This document shows, in pieces, positions 59,074 to 64,000 of a stretch of DNA of 64,000 nucleotides. A program made the position numbers and the translations under genes. Source of the stretch: CAYNEO01 sp964396245 (GTDB lineage Bacteria; Zixibacteria; MSB-5A5; GN15; FEB-12); the NCBI GenBank assembly GCA_964396245.1, contig CAYNEO010000004.1:1-64000 (forward strand). Reading direction: 5' to 3'. The notes under the pieces were generated by a model. It was not told where the DNA came from. It made no database searches and was given only the letters and a program-made list of their open reading frames with translations. Position 1 is the first letter of the stretch; every line of letters starts with the position of its first letter.

Positions 59074-60159
59074 TCAGGTTTCGTCTTCCGCCGAGAGTGA
59101 CGGCTCCGCCTCGGGATGCAGCTTGAATTCGAAGACCTTAAGCAGGGTCAAGAAAATGGCGGCAATTATGGGACCGACGACAATCCCGAGCAGCCCGAAC
59201 ATCGCAATACCGCCCATGATCGTGAAAAACAGAAGCAGCGGATGAAGGGCGGCCTTGCCCGAAATCAGGAACGGCCGTAGGACATTATCAATCTGGCTGA
59301 TAACGAACGTGCCCACCAGGATCACGATCAACCCCTTTATGTACGACCCGGTGAGCGCGAGGATAATGCCGGCCGGGATATACACGATAAAGGCCCCGAT
59401 AAACGGAATGATCGAGAGGAAAGCCATCACCGCGCCCCAGAACACCGGCGATGGAATCCCGAGGGCGAAAAACAGTACGCCGCCAATCATCCCCTGGATA
59501 AGAGCGACCACAACGCCGCCATACATGGTGGCCAGGATTATATCGCGGAGCTGTTTGAATGTCACGCTGATCTGGTTCGGCGACAGCGGCATCAGGCGAC
59601 GCAGCCGATGGACAATCTTCTCGCCGTCGCGGAAGAAATAGAACATCGTGAAAATCATCAGGAAGAAATAAAAGACCGACTTGGTGGCGTTGGTGATCAC
59701 CCAGCTTGTCTGCGTGATCAGGACCTTGCTGACGGAATCGATAGCGTCACGGACAAGCTGGTTGAGATTGATTTTCGATATGTCATAATACCTCGACAGT
59801 TTCTCTCTCAGGGTGTCGAGAAACGGAATGTTGAACGAAAGCAGGTTGCTTAACTCGCCGCTTTTGCTCATCTCGTTGACCTTCGCTACGGCCGTCGTGG
59901 CTTCGTTCACCAGGGCAATGAGCAGATAGGTCAGGGGGCCGATGATCAGCACCACGATTATGGCACACATCAGCACCGAAGTCAGTCCCTTGCTGTGGAT
60001 ACGCTTCAGCAGCCTGTTATACAGCGGGTTGAAGAGCACCGCGAAAACCGCCGCCCATATGATGGGTGATAAGAACGGGATGATAATGCGATAGAAGAGG
60101 TAGAAGAAAATCGCGGAAATGAGAAAGAAGATCGATATGAGGAAATATTCTCGTTTCAT
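59074..60159 (-). CDS. AI-2E family membrane transporter (YdiK/PerM/TqsA type)
   Basis: A 361-residue integral membrane protein with seven or eight helices. An N-terminal pair of helices (FFLISAIFFYLFYRIIIPFL), a long amphipathic segment in the middle (about residues 100-150), then the family core VVVALIQGMIGGVLFFALGI, the helix FVIYIPAGIILALTGSY, and LISGKAALHPLLLFFTIMGG. The AI-2E family includes TqsA, PerM and a Na+/H+ antiporter, so the substrate cannot be named. An acidic tail (EAEPSLSAEDET) ends the protein. It is a single gene between the peptidase and the long gap at 60160. Confidence 0.9.
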   Translation of the reverse strand: MKREYFLISIFFLISAIFFYLFYRIIIPFLSPIIWAAVFAVLFNPLYNRLLKRIHSKGLTSVLMCAIIVVLIIGPLTYLLIALVNEATTAVAKVNEMSKSGELSNLLSFNIPFLDTLREKLSRYYDISKINLNQLVRDAIDSVSKVLITQTSWVITNATKSVFYFFLMIFTMFYFFRDGEKIVHRLRRLMPLSPNQISVTFKQLRDIILATMYGGVVVALIQGMIGGVLFFALGIPSPVFWGAVMAFLSIIPFIGAFIVYIPAGIILALTGSYIKGLIVILVGTFVISQIDNVLRPFLISGKAALHPLLLFFTIMGGIAMFGLLGIVVGPIIAAIFLTLLKVFEFKLHPEAEPSLSAEDET

Positions 60160-60733
60160 GGATTGTGCGCCTGGGTTTTCACGCTCGAACTCAATCTAGG
60201 TTATCGACTATTTGATGGCAACAAATAATCCGGACCGGTGAATTTAGCGCTGTCTGGTGAGAAATTGCGCCGACTCGCGAGAAAATTTCAACCCTCGACG
60301 GGCAGCTCGATGTGGAGAGGCCTGGTAGCTTAAGGCGATGCTCGCTGTGACGGGAAGAGCCAAACCATCAGGCAAGGACCGACAGGACTGAGTGAGACTC
60401 CCGGGTGGCTCTGTCGCATGGCCACCGTAATGCGTTGTCCTGCAATAGAATGACGCCCGCTCTCGAAGCTGTTCATCTACTGCTGCAGGATCCCGACGGC
60501 TCGCAGGGGGAAGTGCAAAGCTCCTCGACAAGACGCTGGCGGCTGCCTCTTGACTCTCTCGTGTGCGTTAAACGGGTAAATGGCCGTCCATTTTTCCACA
60601 AAAAAAGTTAAGGTCTTGCTATCAAGTATTTTATCAAAAAGACGATGTATTTGCTTAGAATTTGTTAACGGCGGATTATCACCACGGCGAAGCATAGTCC
60701 GCTTTCTCTAACGATTCAACGAAGGAGTTGAAT
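60160..60733. other. Long intergenic gap with competing inverted repeats
   Basis: About 570 bases without a supportable gene. Two mutually exclusive pairings are visible: CAGGAC (60383-60388) with GTCCTG (60437-60442), or TCCTGCA (60438-60444) with TGCAGGA (60484-60490). It could hold a structured RNA or leader for the basic DNA-binding protein at 60734; no known RNA family could be matched. The promoter of the gene at 60734 should lie in the AT-rich last 130 bases. Confidence 0.4.
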
Positions 60734-61135
60734 ATGGCTACAAGAAAAACCAGAAGCCGCCGTCGCCGCGTCACCACCCGCCCGGCTACCACGCGTCGCA
60801 GAACGGCCAAGGCCGGTTCTCCGTGGACTCGCGAAGAGATCGCGTTCCTCCGCAAGAACTATCGCAAGAATGAGACCAAGTGGGTAGCTCGTCAGCTGGG
60901 TCGTACTGTGTATTCAGTGCGGTACAAAGCTTCCGATCTGAACATCCGCAAGGCCAATCCGTCTGTCTGGAAGGGCAACAAGGGCAACATGAAGAAAACC
61001 GCCCGTCCGACCACAACCAGAAGGACCAAGGCTGCGAATCGGCGTCGGACCACGAAGACCCGCTGGGCTCGTACCAGCCGGCGCATCACCCGGAAGGCCA
61101 GAAGCCGCCGGACGTCGCGTAGCAAGAGGCGCTAA
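60734..61135 (+). CDS. Very basic SANT/Myb-like nucleoid-type protein
   Basis: A 133-residue protein, more than a third Arg/Lys. Residues 1-30 are a basic Arg/Thr/Ala tail (RKTRSRRRRVTTRPATTRRR). Residues 31-75 are a compact helix-turn-helix-like domain (PWTREEIAFLRKNYRKNET, VARQLGRTVYSVRYKASDLN), close to the SANT/Myb or GcrA-type pattern with the conserved Trp. Residues 80-133 are a second basic tail with RRT/KK units. The pattern resembles histone-H1-like HctB and the DNA-bending basic proteins of bacteria. GAAGGAG precedes the ATG at 60734. A strong terminator follows. A role in packing or regulating DNA is likely from composition, and its targets are unknown. Confidence 0.8.
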   Translation: MATRKTRSRRRRVTTRPATTRRRTAKAGSPWTREEIAFLRKNYRKNETKWVARQLGRTVYSVRYKASDLNIRKANPSVWKGNKGNMKKTARPTTTRRTKAANRRRTTKTRWARTSRRITRKARSRRTSRSKRR

Positions 61136-61175
61136 GCGACGGCACCATTAGACTGCTGAATACAGCTTTCTATAC

Positions 61176-61207
61176 GACCCGTCTGTCACAAGGCGGGTCT
61201 TTTTTTT
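61176..61207 (+). terminator. Intrinsic terminator of the basic SANT-like gene
   Basis: GACCCGTC (61176-61183) pairs with GGCGGGTC (61192-61199, one G-U pair) around an eight-base loop, followed by eight T. It lies 41 bases after the stop. Confidence 0.93.
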
Positions 61208-61263
61208 ACCGCCAATTTTCGTATCTTCGGTTCAGGCAACACCACGTAATCCATGGAGGAACT

Positions 61264-61611
61264 ATGCCTGTTTTCAAATACGATGACGTCCGGCTCAAGC
61301 AGATCGACATGGATTCGGTCAATAACGTCTCGCGCGCGGCGGTGATCGGAAAACCGGAAGGATGGGAAGACAACGTCCTTCGCGTGTTCCGTATCGGTCC
61401 GAACGGCTACACCCCGCGACACCAGCACGATTGGGAGCATGTCAATTATATCATACGCGGGCGCGGGAAACTCCGTATCGGCGACACGGTCTATGATATC
61501 GCTGAAAAGGATTTTGCCTTCGTCCCTCCCAATACCGAACACCAATTCGAAAACCCGTACAACGAACCGTTCGAATTTATCTGCATCGTTCCGGCGCGGG
61601 GCGAGTACTGA
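61264..61611 (+). CDS. Cupin-domain metalloprotein
   Basis: A 115-residue single-domain cupin. The metal-binding motif HQHDWEHVNYIIRGRGKLRI carries the two His and Glu of cupin motif 1 (with a Trp-Glu-His insertion), and motif 2 is DFAFVPPNTEHQFENPY (His). Cupins bind Mn, Fe, Zn or Ni and act as isomerases, dioxygenases or sensors; none can be chosen here. GGAGG precedes the ATG at 61264. It is followed after 97 bases by the type III polyketide synthase, in the same direction, so the cupin could modify its product. That is inference. Confidence 0.9.
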   Translation: MPVFKYDDVRLKQIDMDSVNNVSRAAVIGKPEGWEDNVLRVFRIGPNGYTPRHQHDWEHVNYIIRGRGKLRIGDTVYDIAEKDFAFVPPNTEHQFENPYNEPFEFICIVPARGEY

Positions 61612-61708
61612 TCGGTAACGGCCTTCCCGGCGATTTCCGGTCGAGCCGCCGTATGGAACCGGGCGAAGGCCGCCTCGTTATAGCAGGTATCACGTAACGA
61701 GGAGTCCC

Positions 61709-62761
61709 ATGCCACGAATCGTATCCGTCCGGACAGCGGTTCCTCCCTTCAGGGTGGAGCAACCCATTGCCCGCGAATATGCCCGGCAGCATTTCACCGG
61801 CCGCCTTCCCGGCGCCGAGCGACTGCTTTCCGTATTCGACAACGCCGGTATTGCCACTCGACACTTTTGTGTGCCTCCCGAATGGTTCGTGGAAGAACAT
61901 TCACTCGAGGAGAAAAATCGGCAGTATATTGAGTCGGCAACTCGGTTATCGGCCGAAGTCTGCCGGGCCATACTCTCCGACCGGGAGCTCATCCCTTCCG
62001 ATATCGATTACATCATATTCATCAACACGACCGGGCTTGCGACTCCGTCGATCGACGCCCGATTGATAAATCTGCTCAAGTTTCGCGAGAACATTCGGCG
62101 AACTCCAATCTGGGGTCTGGGCTGCGCCGGCGGAGCGGCAGGACTATCGCACGCCTATCATTATTTACTGGGTCACGCCGACCATCGGGTCCTATTGGTA
62201 GCGGCAGAACTCTGCGGTCTGACATTCGTGCACGATGATTATTCGCGAAGCAACCTCATCGCGACAGCTCTCTTCGCCGATGGCGCCGCCGGGGTACTGA
62301 TCGAGGGCGATCAGTTAGGTAACGAGGGACTGGAGATCGTGAGCACGCAGAGCCACTTCTATCCGGATTCACTGGACGTCATGGGATGGAACATCGTGTC
62401 GAAAGGAATGCAGGTCGTCTTCGACCGCCGAATTCCGGATATCGTCGCCGAGAATGCGGCTGTCGATCTCTCTGTTTTCCTCAAACAGAACGGACTGACT
62501 CTTCAGGATATCGACCAGTTTCTGTTTCATCCCGGCGGGATCAAAGTACTCGAAGCGTATGAAAAAGCACTCTCGGCGGGAAACGGGAAGTTCGATTATG
62601 CCAGGGAGACTCTGCGTGAGTTCGGCAATATGTCTTCAGTCACGATTCTCTTTGTCCTGGAAAAATACTTCTCAAAAAATGGCGGCACCGGAGTCGGTCA
62701 CGGATTGCTGTCCGCCCTCGGGCCGGGATTCAGTTCGGAATCGCTGCTGGTAAGATTATAG
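61709..62761 (+). CDS. Type III polyketide synthase (chalcone/stilbene synthase family)
   Basis: A 350-residue homodimeric condensing enzyme that extends an acyl-CoA starter with malonyl-CoA and cyclises the product. The catalytic triad is complete: Cys in WGLGCAGGAAGLSHAY, His in FLFHPGGIKVLEAYE and Asn in FGNMSSVTILFVLEK. The C-terminus GPGFSSESLLVRL is typical. Bacterial members make alkylresorcinols, alkylpyrones or pyrones; the starter specificity cannot be read from the motifs. GAGGAG precedes the ATG at 61709. No methyltransferase, oxygenase or prenyltransferase follows. The cupin upstream is the only neighbour that could tailor the product. Confidence 0.95.
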   Translation: MPRIVSVRTAVPPFRVEQPIAREYARQHFTGRLPGAERLLSVFDNAGIATRHFCVPPEWFVEEHSLEEKNRQYIESATRLSAEVCRAILSDRELIPSDIDYIIFINTTGLATPSIDARLINLLKFRENIRRTPIWGLGCAGGAAGLSHAYHYLLGHADHRVLLVAAELCGLTFVHDDYSRSNLIATALFADGAAGVLIEGDQLGNEGLEIVSTQSHFYPDSLDVMGWNIVSKGMQVVFDRRIPDIVAENAAVDLSVFLKQNGLTLQDIDQFLFHPGGIKVLEAYEKALSAGNGKFDYARETLREFGNMSSVTILFVLEKYFSKNGGTGVGHGLLSALGPGFSSESLLVRL

Positions 62762-62783
62762 TAGAGAGCCGACAGCGTCACCG

Positions 62784-63998
62784 CTAGGGTTCGTCCGGTC
62801 CGAGTCCGCCGCTGGTGTCGACAGCAGACGTATCTGCCGGGAGCGTATCCTGATAAAGGTATTCCTCGTCATAGTAGAGATCATCCGCCGGGCCGCTTAG
62901 ATCCATTGGCTGCAGCACAATGGTCTTGTTTTCGCCCTCCCGGGAGATTTGAAGTGTGGCTCCACCCTGATCGAGCGTGGCGAGGATTTTCTCGATCAAA
63001 TCTTTCTGGTTGCGCACTCTCTGGCCATTGACGGAACGGATGATATCTCCCTCACGCAAACCGTTGGCATAGGCCAGTCGCTCGACATCGATCTTGTCGA
63101 TTACCAGTCTGTTTGACGATGCGAAAGTGACGGAAAAGCCCAAACGTCCTTCTGCCGGCAAACCCTCGATATATTGACGCTGTGTCCCTGTCGACGGTCC
63201 GGTTGGCGGGCGCGGAGGACGGCTCGCTTCGACAAGCGCCGATGTCCGCGGTTCCGCCAGCACCCACTCGACCAGCGGACGTTGGGGAGTCAGGATCCAG
63301 TCCTTGAGCAAGTACCGCTCGAATACTTCGCGTCCCGGGAAGTTCTGCTGCCAGAAGGCCGACTGATACGCGGCATAAGCTGAGTCGAGCCCGATTACTT
63401 TCTCCGTGGTGACAAGGGCAAGGAGCATGGCGAGAATATCCCGCCGGTAGGGACCCGCTTGCCAGAGAGGATGAGAAGCGACCGGGTGATAATAACCGAT
63501 CTGCGGCCGGACTGCCTGTTCCATCATCCGGCGGGCAAGCTGGAAGACAATATTCAATGTCATGCGGCTCCCGTCGGGCGCCGCCAGGGTCAACCCGCCG
63601 TTTCGTATGCCGCCCACCGGGATCATTAACGGATCCGATGTCCCTATGCTGGGGAAATAACGCAGGAGATATATGTCAAACGACTTCTCTTTCCACGGTA
63701 AACCGGACAATTCCGACAGGTAGTTGAGGGTCACGTCGCCATACGTATCCCAGAAGGCAATGATTGCGCTGTCATTACCGGCTACCCATCGCAGGTCCCG
63801 GCCGGATGAGTGGCTGGAGTAGAAGTCAGGATACAGGCTACGCTGTAACGTGACGGCGCGATCGTTCATGGTCACGGCGGGCAGATTGCCGGCGTCTCCG
63901 ACATAAGGTGAGGCTGTGGTTTGAGAGTCGGCGCTTCGGGCAAAAGCTATAACGAGCGCGAACGCCGGCAGGACAGATATGAATCTCAGAAATCGCAT
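62784..63998 (-). CDS. Exported PDZ-domain protein
   Basis: A 404-residue exported protein with a signal peptide (residues 1-25, ending ADSQ). Residues 30-270 have no recognised domain; a short helical segment (MTLNIVFQLARRMMEQAV) and alpha/beta mix suggest a folded protein, but the zinc motif of a peptidase is absent. Residues about 285-375 are a PDZ domain (GRLGFSVTFASSNRLVIDKI, ANGLREGDIIRSVNGQRVRN, TLQISREGENKTIVL). The tail is Asp/Tyr/Glu-rich. The start codon at 63996-63998 lies two bases from the right edge, so the ribosome site is not visible. PDZ domains bind C-termini, so a periplasmic scaffold or protease partner is likely. Confidence 0.8.
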   Translation of the reverse strand: MRFLRFISVLPAFALVIAFARSADSQTTASPYVGDAGNLPAVTMNDRAVTLQRSLYPDFYSSHSSGRDLRWVAGNDSAIIAFWDTYGDVTLNYLSELSGLPWKEKSFDIYLLRYFPSIGTSDPLMIPVGGIRNGGLTLAAPDGSRMTLNIVFQLARRMMEQAVRPQIGYYHPVASHPLWQAGPYRRDILAMLLALVTTEKVIGLDSAYAAYQSAFWQQNFPGREVFERYLLKDWILTPQRPLVEWVLAEPRTSALVEASRPPRPPTGPSTGTQRQYIEGLPAEGRLGFSVTFASSNRLVIDKIDVERLAYANGLREGDIIRSVNGQRVRNQKDLIEKILATLDQGGATLQISREGENKTIVLQPMDLSGPADDLYYDEEYLYQDTLPADTSAVDTSGGLGPDEP

Positions 63999-64000
63999 CA

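Noticed and set aside
60244..60531. 95-codon minus-strand frame in the gap after the AI-2E gene
   Set aside because: No ribosome site, no domain, and composition of random GC-rich DNA.
1..64000. tRNA, rRNA, CRISPR, prophage or transposase
   Set aside because: No cloverleaf-like TTCGA arms outside coding regions, no regularly spaced repeats and no transposase or integrase motifs were seen on either strand.

Overview
The window is 64 kb of gene-dense, moderately GC-rich DNA (estimated by eye at 55-57 percent) from a Gram-negative bacterium. Outer-membrane porin, TolC, lipoprotein, exosortase and polysaccharide genes show a double membrane. The mix of multiheme c-type cytochromes, TPR-linked sigma-54 activators, receiver/pyruvate-phosphate-dikinase fusions, an exosortase and DUF5683-type proteins fits an FCB-group lineage such as candidate phylum Zixibacteria. 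That placement is an inference from gene style, not from a marker gene. No rRNA, tRNA, insertion sequence, phage or CRISPR array was seen.

Layout. 1-11.3 kb: a porin cut by the left edge, a secreted tetraheme cytochrome, the RNA-ligation pair archease-rtcB, a zinc-finger/anti-sigma-like membrane protein followed by a TPR-CHAT protease-like protein, a cation efflux protein, and an ImcH-like heptaheme inner-membrane cytochrome. 11.4-19.7 kb: an epimerase, a Bcp peroxiredoxin, then a tight seven-gene operon (tetR, tolC-like, membrane fusion protein, two ATPases, two permeases) that is a split version of the CecR/YbhGFSR exporter, with a 30-bp palindromic operator at its promoter. 19.8-29.1 kb: a phosphodiesterase fused to a VTT membrane domain, a LuxR-type regulator whose receiver lacks its phospho-acceptor, NADP-type glutamate dehydrogenase, a large receiver/PEP-synthase-like ATP-grasp fusion, and a Wzz-type protein.

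29.4-33.6 kb is the most unusual part. A small exported protein is coupled to a TPR-AAA+-Fis sigma-54 activator. Directly downstream lie two copies of a TTCGTACGTTnnTACGA dyad, a textbook -24/-12 promoter, and about 100 nt later an intrinsic terminator. Then come a lone microcompartment shell protein with an added C-terminal domain and a 45-residue membrane protein. This could be a self-contained signalling module making a small RNA or an attenuated leader.

33.8-47.4 kb: threonine degradation (SDR threonine dehydrogenase plus Kbl), an SDR oxidoreductase, a candidate 216-nt structured RNA with its own promoter and terminator, NAD-type isocitrate dehydrogenase, an exosortase/EpsI/UbiA/lipoprotein operon, a lipid kinase, and an overlapping HD-GYP/HEAT-repeat pair. 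47.4-64 kb: a nucleotide-sugar operon (gmd, rmd-like, UDP-sugar dehydrogenase), a TPR protein, a membrane/TPR gene broken by an in-frame stop, aldo-keto reductase, DinB-like protein, an M14 peptidase, an AI-2E-type transporter, a very basic SANT-like DNA-binding protein, a cupin, a type III polyketide synthase and a PDZ protein.
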